Below are positions 20,016-29,131 of a DNA stretch of 64,000 nt, piece by piece. This stretch comes from Anaerolineales bacterium (lineage in GTDB: Bacteria > Chloroflexota > Anaerolineae > 4572-78 > J111). The DNA is taken from positions 186,001-250,000 of the forward strand of contig JACKAU010000009.1 in NCBI GenBank assembly GCA_020634855.1, in the 5' to 3' direction. The position numbers and the translations under genes were made by a program. Numbering within the stretch: position 1 is the stretch's first letter; each line of letters starts with the position of its first letter. The notes under the pieces were generated by a model, which ran no database searches, was not told the DNA's origin, and saw only the letters and a program-made list of their open reading frames with translations.

Positions 20016-20717
20016 ATGACAAATACCATTATTCACGTTGACAATATCCACAAAAGTTATCTGATGGGCAAAGAAGCCGTGCCCGCCCTACGCGGCGTCA
20101 CCATCGATGTACAGCGCGGCGAAATGCTGTGCCTGATGGGCCCCAGCGGCTCCGGCAAAACGACGCTGCTCAACCTGCTGGGCGGTCTCGATGAGCCGAG
20201 TCGGGGCCACATCGCCATTGATGGGGCCGATGTGGTCTCTATGAAGGAGGAACAGTTGGCCCGGCTACGGCTGCAAAAATTAGGCTTTGTTTTCCAAACG
20301 TTCAATTTGCTCAGCAATTTTACCGCGCTGGAAAATATCGAAGCGCCGATGGTTTTGGCCGGCAAACTCCGCCGGCGAGCGCGCCGGGAGCGGGCTGAAT
20401 ACCTGCTGGAGCAAGTAGGCCTCGGTGATCGCATCGATCACTACCCTAGCGAACTCTCTGGCGGCCAGCAGCAGCGTGTGGCCATTGCCCGCGCACTGGC
20501 CAATGACCCGCCCATCCTTATCGGCGATGAGATGACCGGCGATCTTGATTCTAAAACCGGATTTGAGGTTATGCACCTGGTACGCAGCCTGAATCAGGAA
20601 CAAGGCAAAACCGTCATCTATGTGACCCACGATCCGCGCATGGCCGACTTTGCCGATCGGGTCATTCATATGACCGATGGCATCATTGGCCGGGAAGAAT
20701 TGAAGAACGGTAGCTGA
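20016..20717 (+). CDS. ABC transporter ATP-binding protein, LolD/MacB type
   Basis: 233 residues: Walker A GPSGSGKTT, Q-loop VFQTFNLL, signature LSGGQQQRVAIARAL, Walker B ILIGDEMTGDLDS and H-loop VTHD. The length and sequence fit the LolD/MacB/FtsE-like class that works with FtsX-fold permeases in lipoprotein or drug export and envelope remodelling. The Walker B region normally reads ADEPTGNLDS; here Pro and Asn are Met and Asp, but the catalytic Glu is kept. No permease is adjacent, which is unusual because the two are normally neighbours. Confidence 0.88.
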   Translation: MTNTIIHVDNIHKSYLMGKEAVPALRGVTIDVQRGEMLCLMGPSGSGKTTLLNLLGGLDEPSRGHIAIDGADVVSMKEEQLARLRLQKLGFVFQTFNLLSNFTALENIEAPMVLAGKLRRRARRERAEYLLEQVGLGDRIDHYPSELSGGQQQRVAIARALANDPPILIGDEMTGDLDSKTGFEVMHLVRSLNQEQGKTVIYVTHDPRMADFADRVIHMTDGIIGREELKNGS

Positions 20718-20726
20718 TTCTTCCTC

Positions 20727-20754
20727 TTGTCTTTTCCTGTAACTGTGTTACAAT
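20727..20754 (+). promoter_or_regulatory. Promoter of the AbrB/PIN pair
   Basis: TTGTCT (20727-20732), a 16-bp spacer, TACAAT (20749-20754) preceded by TGTG. The start would be about 45 bp before the antitoxin ATG. Confidence 0.5.
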
Positions 20755-20803
20755 GGAGCTGTTCGGAAAATCAGTAATAGCAGAAATTCTGACGGAGACT
20801 ATA

Positions 20804-21085
20804 ATGAGTACAACCATTCAAGTCCGGCAGCGAGGGACGCTCACCCTGCCGGCTGACCTGCGGGCCAAATATAAAATCAAAACGGGAGACATTTTTAACC
20901 TGGTCGATTTAGATGGCGTCTTTGTCCTGACGTTAATGACGCCCATGGTGCCTGAGGTGGCGCGTGAGATCGAGCGGCTGCGAGTTGAAGCCGGTTTTAG
21001 CGTGGAGGAAATGCTTCAGGAATTGCGGGAACAACGGGCAAAATACAATACTGAAAATTACGAAGACAGTGGCCCATCGACCTAG
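20804..21085 (+). CDS. AbrB/MazE-fold antitoxin
   Basis: 93 residues. The N-terminal swapped-hairpin DNA-binding domain is evident (VRQRGTLTLPADLRAKYKIK then GDIFNLVDLDGVFVL). The C-terminal helical tail (EVAREIERLRVEAGFSVEEM) would bind and neutralise the toxin. ATG at 20804 has GGAG 7 bases upstream. It overlaps the start of the PIN gene by 17 bp, the normal layout of a type II pair, and probably represses its own promoter at 20727-20754. Confidence 0.85.
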   Translation: MSTTIQVRQRGTLTLPADLRAKYKIKTGDIFNLVDLDGVFVLTLMTPMVPEVAREIERLRVEAGFSVEEMLQELREQRAKYNTENYEDSGPST

Positions 21086-21530
21086 AATTTTTCTTGACGC
21101 CGATGTTATCTTCGCCGGTTCGGCCGCTCCCTCGACGCAAGGGGCCAGTTACGTCGTTCTCCTAATGGGCGAAATCACGCTGTTGGATTGTTTTACTTCA
21201 ATCCAGGTGATGACCGAAGTCGAACGTAACCTGGCCGACAAACTGCCCCACGCCCTGGCCGAATTTCGCCTATTGGCCAAACGGTGTCTCACCGTTGTCC
21301 CCGACCCAAAAACAACTGAACTGCATGCTTTCGTTGGGCAAGCCGACCCCAAAGACTTGCCCATTTTAGTTGCCGCTGTTCAAGCCAACTGTTCTCATTT
21401 GATCACCTTCAATACGCGCCATTTCATGCCTATCGATGATAAAATCGTCGTTCAGCGTCCCGGTGAATTTTTGCAGAAAATCCGCAGCCAACTCAGCTTT
21501 CTATCGAGTGCGGAGGAATGGGGCGATTAA
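21069..21530 (+). CDS. PIN-domain ribonuclease toxin
   Basis: 153 residues. The GTG start at 21069 lies inside the end of the antitoxin gene. Acidic catalytic positions of the PIN fold are visible: FLDADVIFAG near the start, TEVERNL in the middle, and ADPKDLPILVAAVQ followed by HLITFNTRHF near the end. PIN toxins cleave RNA such as tRNA or rRNA; the target here is unknown. The family resembles PIN proteins paired with AbrB antitoxins rather than classical VapC. Confidence 0.82.
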   Translation: MAHRPRIFLDADVIFAGSAAPSTQGASYVVLLMGEITLLDCFTSIQVMTEVERNLADKLPHALAEFRLLAKRCLTVVPDPKTTELHAFVGQADPKDLPILVAAVQANCSHLITFNTRHFMPIDDKIVVQRPGEFLQKIRSQLSFLSSAEEWGD

Positions 21531-21738
21531 TCCCTAAATCCGTACCTGAGTCCTAAGTCTCCAGACCGATTGAAAATCCCACATTTAGTGGATGTCATGT
21601 TAAAGTTTTGATCGTATACTGAAGCCATCAATGGTTCACCTACGTTGTTGTTATAGCGGGAACCAAATGCGGTCAAACATCGTCTTCTAAGTCAGGAAGC
21701 GTTGTACTTTAAAAATAAAATAAATCAGGAGAGACTCA

Positions 21739-22617
21739 ATGTTATCCAAAAGCAAACAATTATTAATGGTAGTACTGCTGAGCATTCTTCTGCTCGGCGG
21801 TGTGGTTCAGACGGTCGCAGCCGATGAACCGGAGGTCAATGAGGGGCAGGTCGAGGCGACTCATTTTCGGTATGAGCCGACCGGAACGGTCAATACCCAA
21901 TACTTAAACGTCCGCTCCGGACCGGGTACGGGGTTCGATAAAGTTGCCAGCGTTTATTACGGCCATATCCTTTATCTTTTAAATCGAACCAACGATAGCA
22001 CATGGCTGCGCGTCCGGTTGGCTAACGGGCAGATTGGCTGGGTTTACGCTACTTACGTCAACGCCCCGTGGGATGTAATTGCCCATCTGCCGGTGATGAC
22101 CAACATTCCGCCCGTGCCTCCGCCCAATGTTCCGCACGAGGCCAATGGTTATGTTACCGCTTCGCAGCTCAATGTCCGCAGTGGCCCCGGTTACCACCAG
22201 CCGGTTATTGGCACGCTGTGGCGCGGTGAATACGTCACGCTGTTAGGCCGCGACTCGCGTAGCCAATGGCTGCAAGTGCGGCTGTCGAATTATGCCAAAG
22301 GTTGGGTGGCGGCTCAATATGTGAACAGTTCCGTGCCGGTTTGGCAGCTCCCCATCACCGAGGTCGGTATCCCGGAACCGCCGGCAAATTACACGGGTTA
22401 CGTTACCACGCCTACCCTCAACGTACGCAGCGGTCCCGGCTTCAACTTCTGGATTGTTGATCGGTTGGGCCAGGGGCAATCGGTGACTGTCTACGGTCGA
22501 GACGTCAGCGGGCGCTGGTACAAAGTCGGCCTACCGAACGGCGCGAGCGGCTGGGTGGCGGCCCGGTATGTGCGGATCGATGTGCCGGTTTACGAGATGA
22601 AGACATTGGAATCGTAG
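21739..22617 (+). CDS. Exported protein with three bacterial SH3 repeats
   Basis: 292 residues: a signal peptide (about 1-28, hydrophobic core LLMVVLLSILLLGGVV) and three SH3b domains at about 50-110, 137-195 and 214-282. Each starts YLNVRSGPG, QLNVRSGPG or TLNVRSGPG and ends GWVxAxYV. Such domains bind peptidoglycan or surface glycans. No enzyme domain is present, so a structural or adaptor role in the envelope is likely. GGAGAG precedes the ATG. It is monocistronic, closed by a strong terminator. Confidence 0.87.
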   Translation: MLSKSKQLLMVVLLSILLLGGVVQTVAADEPEVNEGQVEATHFRYEPTGTVNTQYLNVRSGPGTGFDKVASVYYGHILYLLNRTNDSTWLRVRLANGQIGWVYATYVNAPWDVIAHLPVMTNIPPVPPPNVPHEANGYVTASQLNVRSGPGYHQPVIGTLWRGEYVTLLGRDSRSQWLQVRLSNYAKGWVAAQYVNSSVPVWQLPITEVGIPEPPANYTGYVTTPTLNVRSGPGFNFWIVDRLGQGQSVTVYGRDVSGRWYKVGLPNGASGWVAARYVRIDVPVYEMKTLES

Positions 22618-22637
22618 ACTAATGGACTAAAAACGAG

Positions 22638-22668
22638 ACCCCAGTTCACTACTCGAACTGGGGTTTTT
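22638..22668 (+). terminator. Intrinsic terminator of the SH3-repeat gene
   Basis: A perfect 10-bp stem ACCCCAGTTC/GAACTGGGGT with a 7-nt loop, followed by a run of T. Confidence 0.92.
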
Positions 22669-22770
22669 GTTGTCTTTTATCGTTGGTTGCTTTAATTTTT
22701 TGTGATGGTAAAATTACCACACAGATGAGCATATTAGAAAATTATCATCATCAGTGTACAGGACAGTCTT

Positions 22771-23226
22771 GTGAGTAACCCTGAACGTTGGCGAAAATTC
22801 AAACCGTTGCCGGAAGACATTCAGCAGCGGTTAGTCCAACTCCAGCCTATCTTTGAGCAAAATCGAGTTAAGTTGGTCTATCTTTTCGGCTCTTTGGCTC
22901 AAGGTCGATTGGGGCACGATATCGATCTGGCTATTCTGCGAGAAGGCGAAAATGCCTCAGCCTTGTATCCGGCAATTACCGAATTGTTAGGAACAGAACG
23001 GGTTGATTTGGTGGACCTAGGGGCCGCCTCTCCGGTAGTACGGTTTGAAGTCATCCGTACCGGGCGTCTTCTTTTCGCAGATAATGAACAAGCTCAACTA
23101 GAGTTTGAGTTGGAAACGCTTAGAATCTATAAAGACACTAACTGGATGAGGAAACGGCAAGAACTGATTCTACGAGAACGGATGGCAGAATGGTCGTCAA
23201 ACGAACTACCATCATCGAGCGGCTAA
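22771..23226 (+). CDS. mntA: MntA-like nucleotidyltransferase antitoxin
   Basis: 151 residues. The minimal nucleotidyltransferase motif is clear: YLFGSLAQGRLGHDIDLAIL (GSx-G-DxD), with a later acidic residue in DLVDLG. In the type VII MntA/HepT systems this enzyme inactivates the HEPN toxin by adding nucleotides to its tyrosine. The GTG start at 22771 has AGGACAG upstream. Its end overlaps the HEPN gene by 37 bp, consistent with coupled expression. Confidence 0.85.
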   Translation: MSNPERWRKFKPLPEDIQQRLVQLQPIFEQNRVKLVYLFGSLAQGRLGHDIDLAILREGENASALYPAITELLGTERVDLVDLGAASPVVRFEVIRTGRLLFADNEQAQLEFELETLRIYKDTNWMRKRQELILRERMAEWSSNELPSSSG

Positions 23227-23624
23227 AAGAGTTTGATGAGATCTTAGCCGAGTTAAATAAATACCGAATGGTTAATGAAACGGCTTTGCGCCAAGATTTG
23301 AGCCAGCGCTGGATTATTGAACGAGGCTTGATTGCTGCGGCTGAAATCATCTTTGATATAACCGATCATATTTTAGCCGCGCACTATGGCATCTACCCCG
23401 AAACTTATGAGGATAGTCTTGAAAAGCTGAAGGAAAATAAGGTTATCTCTGTCTCGCTCTATAGTCAGCTTAGGGGACTGGGTGGTTTTCGTAACATTTT
23501 GGTACACCGATACTTGGGGATCGATATAGCTAATGTGGCGCAGAACTATCAAAAAGGGCTGCGAACTTTTCCTCAATTTGCGCAGGAAATCCTGGCTTGG
23601 CTTGATTCTCAACGAACAGCCTGA
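23190..23624 (+). CDS. hepT: HepT-like HEPN ribonuclease toxin
   Basis: 144 residues, all helical, of the DUF86/HepT family. The catalytic motif RNILVHRY (R-x4-H-x-Y) is complete, including the Tyr that MntA modifies. The N-terminus (ERLKEFDEILAELNKY) and ERGLIAAAEIIFDITDHIL are typical. The ATG at 23190 lies within the end of the nucleotidyltransferase gene. An intact pair of this kind suggests a functional toxin-antitoxin or defence module. Confidence 0.87.
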   Translation: MVVKRTTIIERLKEFDEILAELNKYRMVNETALRQDLSQRWIIERGLIAAAEIIFDITDHILAAHYGIYPETYEDSLEKLKENKVISVSLYSQLRGLGGFRNILVHRYLGIDIANVAQNYQKGLRTFPQFAQEILAWLDSQRTA

Positions 23625-23671
23625 GCAACTATAAATCCTATCATTGCCCCTTCGGTAATTCACGGGCCTTT

Positions 23672-25039
23672 TTATTTAAGGATGTAGTAGGTTCCCTTTT
23701 TATCACCAATCTTCAACAGCAGCCCCTTATCCACCAGATCGACCAGATCCAGGCGGATCGTTTCGGGGTTAACATCGGGACAAAGCTGGCGGTAATCACG
23801 GTTGGTGATGCGACCGTTTTGTTCAACATAGCTCATGGCCCGCATCTGGCGCTCGTTCATGTTGGTTGACCAGCGTTTGGCAGCCGGTTCGCGCTCGCGG
23901 GTGTTGTGTAAGCGCACGGTGAAGGCATAGGGTTTGGCTTCAAAATCGGGGGCGGTGTGGCCGTTTTCCAGCATCTCCTCGATCATGCGGTCGATGCCTA
24001 GCCCTAGCTCTTCGATATAGCCCCATTGAAACAGCCCCGACACCACGCGTGGGTTTCGCGAAAAATGCTCCTCGACAATATTGTCGAGGGTGATATATCC
24101 GGGCAAACCGCCGGGGCTGATGACCTCCAGCCGGTCGCTGTACATGCGAATCTCAACTTTGCGCCCGCTCAGCCGGTAATCGCGGTGACAAACCGAATTA
24201 ACTAGCGCTTCCCGCACGGCGAAGGCCGGGTACTCCAGCATCTCTTTACGGCGTAATCCGGTGACGACTGCTTCGACCTGCATTTCTTCCCGGACGATGT
24301 TCCAGGCCCGCTCGATCATCCGCGCCAGCGGTCCATCGAGTTCCACCCGCCGGCCATAACCGGCCAGCCCATCCCGCCCGCGAGCATCTTTCCCCAGAAA
24401 CTTTACAAAAATAATGCCGCTCTGCGGTAAAAACGATTGTGGCGACTTGCCAAACAGTAGCATTCCAGCCACGGTCGGGGTACCATCTTCTTGCATCGCC
24501 CCGATCTCGATCAGGTGATCTTGCAGGTTCCCCCGCAGCGACCGGCTGCCGCGCTCCTGGCGCAGCCGCATGTATTCGTCCAGCACGTGTTTGTCCAGAT
24601 CGACCAGCGTCGCGCCGGCCACCGGTTCGGCTTCAAAATCGCCGCTCGATTTGGTGGCAGCTAGATGGCGAATGACCTCCCCGCTAGGCGGGCGATTTTC
24701 GCGGCCCTGCCGGATCAACACTCGGCCATCCATCAGGGCATGTAGCTCCGGGCTGCGTGCTACTTTTAGCGCGACGACCACCCCATCCGGAAATTGGTGC
24801 TGCTCCCACTCGGTCACCACCGGTGGGCGGCACATGACCATGGCGCGTACCAGTTCGCCTTCAACATCGTCATCCGTCAAATAATCGATGATCTGCCCTT
24901 GCTCATCGACGCCTAACAGGATAGTCCCGCCATCGGCGTTGGCAAAGGCCACCATCGTCTCGGCCAGCAATTTCGCCTCCGGCCGGGCAATGTACGCCAC
25001 CGTTTGTCCTGGACCGCGTTTAATCAGCTTTTCTAACAT
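23672..25039 (-). CDS. AlbA/Schlafen-type ATP-binding regulator (RecG-like annotation)
   Basis: 455 residues from ATG at 25039. The N-terminal AlbA_2/Schlafen core (about 10-125) has AKLLAETMVAFANADGGTIL and LLGVDEQG. The middle has a HATPase_c_4-type domain (AFAVREALVNSVCHRDY, then IEELGLGIDRMI), and the C-terminus a winged helix (about 385-455). These proteins are often mislabelled ATP-dependent helicases; they are probably transcription regulators or nucleic-acid-sensing proteins. An upstream start at 25105 is possible; neither has a clear ribosome binding site. The gene converges on hepT. Confidence 0.8.
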   Translation of the reverse strand: MLEKLIKRGPGQTVAYIARPEAKLLAETMVAFANADGGTILLGVDEQGQIIDYLTDDDVEGELVRAMVMCRPPVVTEWEQHQFPDGVVVALKVARSPELHALMDGRVLIRQGRENRPPSGEVIRHLAATKSSGDFEAEPVAGATLVDLDKHVLDEYMRLRQERGSRSLRGNLQDHLIEIGAMQEDGTPTVAGMLLFGKSPQSFLPQSGIIFVKFLGKDARGRDGLAGYGRRVELDGPLARMIERAWNIVREEMQVEAVVTGLRRKEMLEYPAFAVREALVNSVCHRDYRLSGRKVEIRMYSDRLEVISPGGLPGYITLDNIVEEHFSRNPRVVSGLFQWGYIEELGLGIDRMIEEMLENGHTAPDFEAKPYAFTVRLHNTREREPAAKRWSTNMNERQMRAMSYVEQNGRITNRDYRQLCPDVNPETIRLDLVDLVDKGLLLKIGDKKGTYYILK

Positions 25040-25183
25040 AATCAGATTATAGATTATCCACTGACAATTTTCAATAATTTGTAGACGCTTCTGTCGAGGA
25101 ATCAAAAAGCCGACCTCATCTTCAAGGACGGCTTGATTTGTCGGAACAAATCTGATTATGCGTTTTGGGGCTTTTGAAGCGAG

Positions 25184-25567
25184 TTACTTTTGCGCTTCCT
25201 GAACCAAAGCCAAGGGAGTCTGGTTGAAATCGACTTGTTTGAGAAGTTTAAACCAGTTATCGGCGAGGGTTTGCTGCGCTTCGGTGACCTTGTCGGTTGC
25301 GCCACGCATTTGATTGAACATATCGACAACAGGTTCAGGCAGATCTTTGACCGGGACCACATCCTCGAACCAAATCCGAGCGCCGGCAATTTCCGCATCC
25401 AGGCTGCCCTGAACGGACTGCTGGTAAGCCTCAACTGATTTACTCCAGAACAGGTTGGGGGCGAATTGGTCTAGCCCTTTTACGGCTTCAAACCACTCTT
25501 GGCCGGTTTTCAGTTGAAAATCGAACCATTTTTTGCTGATATCGACATATTGATTAACTGCGTTCAT
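25184..25567 (-). CDS. Phasin-like small helical protein
   Basis: 127 residues, predicted almost entirely helical and amphipathic, with repeated Trp/Phe (ISKKWFDFQLKTGQEWFEAV, FWSKSVEAYQQSVQ). It resembles phasins, which coat polyhydroxyalkanoate granules, but no PHA gene is near and the match is one of general pattern. A strong AGGAGG ribosome binding site precedes the ATG at 25567, which suggests a well-translated protein. No membrane segment or signal. Confidence 0.55.
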   Translation of the reverse strand: MNAVNQYVDISKKWFDFQLKTGQEWFEAVKGLDQFAPNLFWSKSVEAYQQSVQGSLDAEIAGARIWFEDVVPVKDLPEPVVDMFNQMRGATDKVTEAQQTLADNWFKLLKQVDFNQTPLALVQEAQK

Positions 25568-25857
25568 TTTGTCCTCCTGTGTTATACACAGTGAATAAAT
25601 AAAGATTTCTCAATCTACAAACAGATGGGTTCCGTTTCTTTAATCTGGGGTACACTGCCAGACTAGTTCGCTCAAACTGGAGCCGTCTTAGAACTGTTGT
25701 AGTTTCTTTAACATTATAGAAGATATCAGTTGCATTTAAGTTACTACTGAGTTACAAAATTCAGACAAGGCCTTTATCCGTTAATCTCAAATTTCTCCGG
25801 ACAGCATTGACTTTGTTTTCCCAGCTATGATAGAATTTTCCATCCGGAGATTTGCTC

Positions 25858-28245
25858 GTGCCTCTTTTATCTCGACTTGGTATTGCTTGGATTATAGGAA
25901 TCGCTTTGGCTCGTTGGTTCAGTTTACCCTGGCCGGCGGTGGCTGCGGCGAGCGCCATAGCCGGCATTGCTCTCTTCCTTTACCACCACAACCCTCAAAT
26001 AAAATCGACTGCTGTTCTTACTCTGGCTTTAACGGCCGGCGCATTTCGCCTGATCTTTTTCCAACCCGCTGTCGATCCGGCTCATATCGCCTTCTATAAT
26101 GATACGGAGACCCCGCTTAAAATTACCGGCGTAGTCGTTGACGAACCGGATGTGCGTGATTACCACATTAATCTCCGTCTGCGGGTGGAGTCAATTGAAG
26201 ATAAAGGCACGGTTAAAGCCGTGGACGGGCTGCTCCTGGTTCGCGCCCCGCGCTATCCGGAGCGGTTCTACGGCGACCGGCTGATCATCACCGGAAAACC
26301 GGAAACGCCACCCGTTTTCGAAGATTTCTCCTACGCCGATTACCTGGCCCGTTTTGGGATTTACTCGATGGTGCGCCGACCTCAAATTAAGCTCATCGAG
26401 TCCGGCCAAGGCCATTTCTTCTGGACGGCGCTGCTAGCGTTCAAAAGCCGCGCTTCGCAAACTATCAACCGCATGATGGCCGAACCGTACGCCTCGCTGC
26501 TGAACGGCATTTTGTTGGGCATCGAAACCGGCATTCCCCAAGGGTTGTACGAAGCATTTAACTTGACCGGCACCTCGCACATTATCGTCATCTCCGGCAG
26601 CAATATTTCGCTGATCGCTGGCATTTTTATGCTGCTCGGCCAGCGGCTGGTCGGTCAACGGTACGCGCCGCCGCTAGCTATCATCGGCGTCATCATTTAC
26701 ACGCTGCTGGTCGGTGCTGATGCGGCGGTTAGCCGAGCCGCAGTTATGGGTATTGTCTGGGTCTTAGCTATTTGGGTGGGGCGGCCGGGACTGGCCTTAA
26801 ACTCGCTAATTTTCTCTGGGTTAGTTTTATCCCTCATCAACCCACTGATTCTGTGGGACGTCGGCTTTCAACTGAGCTTTGTGGCGACACTGGGACTAAT
26901 CGTGCTGGTTCCACCGCTCGAACGCCTGACATTTGGCTTTCTCCAACGCCGTCTTAAAACCGAGCATGTGGGCCTGGCCATGGCCTTGCTTAATGAATTG
27001 TTGATTGTCACCCTAGCTGCCCAGATCATCACCGGCCCGTTGATTGTCTACCACTTTGGCCGATTTTCGCTGGTCTCGCTGCTCTCTAACCTACTGATCC
27101 TCCCTGTCCAGCCGCCGATCATGATTGTCGGGGGAATCGCCACACTGGCCGGTATGGTTTGGCTGCCGTTGGGCCAACTGCTGAGTTGGTTGGTCTGGCT
27201 GCCGTTGGCCTGGTCGGTTTGGATTGTCGAACAGACGGCGCGGCTGCCCTTTGCTTCGCTCGATTTGGGCACGTTTCCGTTTTGGCTGCTCGTTCTCCTC
27301 TACGCGGCCATCGCCGCCGGCGTGTGGGCGGCCAATCAGCCCGGTTCAGCCGACGATGAGGCTCGGCCTCAATTTCGCCTGCCTGAGATTGGCTCGCTCC
27401 AAACCCGGCTGTGGTTGGGCAGTTTCGGGGTGATCGTACTGCTGATCTGGCTGGCGGTGCTGGCCCTGCCCGATGGCCGGCTGCACGTCGCTTTTTTAGA
27501 TGTGGGTCAAGGTGACGCCATTCTCATCACCTTACCCAAAGGGGACCAAATTCTGATCGACGGCGGTCCCTCACCGACCGATCTGAACTGGCGCTTGGGA
27601 CAGGAAATGCCATTTTGGGATCGCACCTTGGAGTTGGTCATCAACACCCACCCGGACGCCGATCACCTCGGTGGATTGGTCTCGCTGCTCGACCGCTATA
27701 CCGTCGAACAGGCGCTGGTCGCCGATGTCGAGGGCGGCAGCCAACTCTATCGGGCCTGGTCGGCCGAATTGGCCGAGGCTCACTTGACGGCGATTCCCGC
27801 TCAGGCCGGTATGCCCTTGAACTTGGGCCAGGGGGTGGTTGCCACCATTATCAGCCCCGGTCCAGCCGTCGAACACATCGACGAGCCGAACAACCACTCG
27901 ATTGTGCTGCATCTGCAATTCGGGCAAATCAGCTTCCTTTTCACCGGCGATATCGAAGCGCCGGTCGAGCAGAAGTTGGTGCAAATCGACGCGCCGCTGC
28001 AAGCCACTATTCTTAAAAGTCCCCATCACGGCAGCAAAACGTCATCAACCGAGACCTTTCTCAACGCCGTTAATCCGCAATTGGTCGTCATTTCGGTTGG
28101 TCAAGACAATCGCTTTGGCCATCCCTCACCGGAGGTAATGGAGCGATACGCCGCTCACGGCCTACCTGTCCTCCGTACCGATGAGCGGGGAACCATTGAG
28201 TTGATCACCGACGGCAACGGCATTTGGGTGGAGACGGCGAAGTAG
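25858..28245 (+). CDS. comEC: ComEC/Rec2 DNA-uptake channel with metallo-beta-lactamase domain
   Basis: About 795 residues, full length. N-terminal helices and a DUF4131-type OB domain (to about 185) are followed by the competence domain with its multi-helix channel (LLNGILLGIETGIPQGLYEA, SGSNISLIAG, GADAAVSRAAVMG). A C-terminal MBL-fold domain (about 550-797) has FLDVGQGDAILI, NTHPDADHLGG, FLFTGDIE and SPHHGSKTSS. ComEC takes single-stranded DNA across the membrane in natural transformation. GTG at 25858 fits CCGGAGA upstream better than the TTG at 25852. Confidence 0.95.
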   Translation: MPLLSRLGIAWIIGIALARWFSLPWPAVAAASAIAGIALFLYHHNPQIKSTAVLTLALTAGAFRLIFFQPAVDPAHIAFYNDTETPLKITGVVVDEPDVRDYHINLRLRVESIEDKGTVKAVDGLLLVRAPRYPERFYGDRLIITGKPETPPVFEDFSYADYLARFGIYSMVRRPQIKLIESGQGHFFWTALLAFKSRASQTINRMMAEPYASLLNGILLGIETGIPQGLYEAFNLTGTSHIIVISGSNISLIAGIFMLLGQRLVGQRYAPPLAIIGVIIYTLLVGADAAVSRAAVMGIVWVLAIWVGRPGLALNSLIFSGLVLSLINPLILWDVGFQLSFVATLGLIVLVPPLERLTFGFLQRRLKTEHVGLAMALLNELLIVTLAAQIITGPLIVYHFGRFSLVSLLSNLLILPVQPPIMIVGGIATLAGMVWLPLGQLLSWLVWLPLAWSVWIVEQTARLPFASLDLGTFPFWLLVLLYAAIAAGVWAANQPGSADDEARPQFRLPEIGSLQTRLWLGSFGVIVLLIWLAVLALPDGRLHVAFLDVGQGDAILITLPKGDQILIDGGPSPTDLNWRLGQEMPFWDRTLELVINTHPDADHLGGLVSLLDRYTVEQALVADVEGGSQLYRAWSAELAEAHLTAIPAQAGMPLNLGQGVVATIISPGPAVEHIDEPNNHSIVLHLQFGQISFLFTGDIEAPVEQKLVQIDAPLQATILKSPHHGSKTSSTETFLNAVNPQLVVISVGQDNRFGHPSPEVMERYAAHGLPVLRTDERGTIELITDGNGIWVETAK

Positions 28246-28293
28246 GATGATATTGAATTTCTCGCCCCAATGCTAATTTTTCCCAGCCACCAT

Positions 28294-28346
28294 TTGACAA
28301 AATTCGCCAATCGCTTATTATAGTCATATATCATATATGATATATG
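28294..28346 (+). promoter_or_regulatory. Promoter and perfect palindromic operator of the gntR gene
   Basis: TTGACA at 28294-28299 is followed, after about 16 bp, by TATTAT near 28316-28321. Just downstream, 28325-28346 is a perfect 22-bp palindrome with half-site CATATATCATA. It covers the expected start of transcription, so repression by the adjacent GntR protein is likely. AAGGATG follows as ribosome binding site. Confidence 0.75.
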
Positions 28347-28364
28347 TTTCAAGGATGAAACGAA

Positions 28365-29054
28365 ATGTTTTTGACCCAACCTTCACAAAATTCCCACCGT
28401 ACAAAAGAAGAATATGTGTACGACACCCTACGCACGGCTATTATGCGCTGCCAACTGGCCCCCGGTCAGAAATTGGTTATCGATACACTAAGCACCCAAT
28501 TGGGGGTTAGCCCTATCCCCATTCGCAGCGCCTTGCAACGTCTTCAAGCCGAAGGTCTGGTACACATCACCCCTCACACCGGCGCACACGTCTCTGAAAT
28601 TTCTCCTGAAATAGTCAACGAAATTTTCTTGCTATTAGAGTCGCTTGAAACAGCGGCTTTTAACGTGGCTGCCGCCAAGGCTACTCAAGAGGATATCGTG
28701 CAGTTAGAACAATTAGTGGACCAAATGGCCGAAGCTTTGGAGGAAGGCAACGCTGATTATTGGTACGATTTGAACAATCAATTTCATCTGACAGTTGCCC
28801 AAATAACCGGAATGAACATGTTGCTTCGTTTTACCCAGCGAACCTTGGATAACCGCGATCGATTGCGTTATTTCTATTCAGCGCCATTTACGTTAGGGCG
28901 CATGTCCGACGCACACGCCGATCACTGTCAGATGATTAAACTGCTGAAAGAACGGGATACCGAGGCTTTGACCACCATTGTGGCTCAACATAATCGCTCT
29001 GCCAATAAAGCCTATCACAAATTGATTGAAGCTCAGCCTAAAGAGATAAACTGA
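28365..29054 (+). CDS. GntR family regulator, FadR/FCD type
   Basis: 229 residues. The winged helix (about 12-80) has YVYDTLRTAIMRCQLAPGQK and GVSPIPIRSALQRLQAEGLV. The C-terminal FCD effector-binding domain (about 90-215) includes DLNNQFHLTVAQIT and the metal-ligand His in DAHADHCQMI. Such proteins respond to organic acids or sugar acids. It has its own promoter and operator and lies 77 bp before a 3-hydroxyisobutyrate-dehydrogenase-like gene on the same strand, which it probably controls. Confidence 0.9.
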   Translation: MFLTQPSQNSHRTKEEYVYDTLRTAIMRCQLAPGQKLVIDTLSTQLGVSPIPIRSALQRLQAEGLVHITPHTGAHVSEISPEIVNEIFLLLESLETAAFNVAAAKATQEDIVQLEQLVDQMAEALEEGNADYWYDLNNQFHLTVAQITGMNMLLRFTQRTLDNRDRLRYFYSAPFTLGRMSDAHADHCQMIKLLKERDTEALTTIVAQHNRSANKAYHKLIEAQPKEIN

Positions 29055-29131
29055 TTCAATTGAGTTTGTCGCTTTGCGGTTGAGTGATACATAAAAACAA
29101 GTTGTCATTTCATTACAAACAGGAGGATTTT

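Noticed and set aside
28246..28364. Rho-independent terminator at the AT-rich palindrome before gntR
   Set aside because: The dyad is all A/T-rich without a GC stem or following T-run and lies next to a good promoter, so an operator is the better reading.
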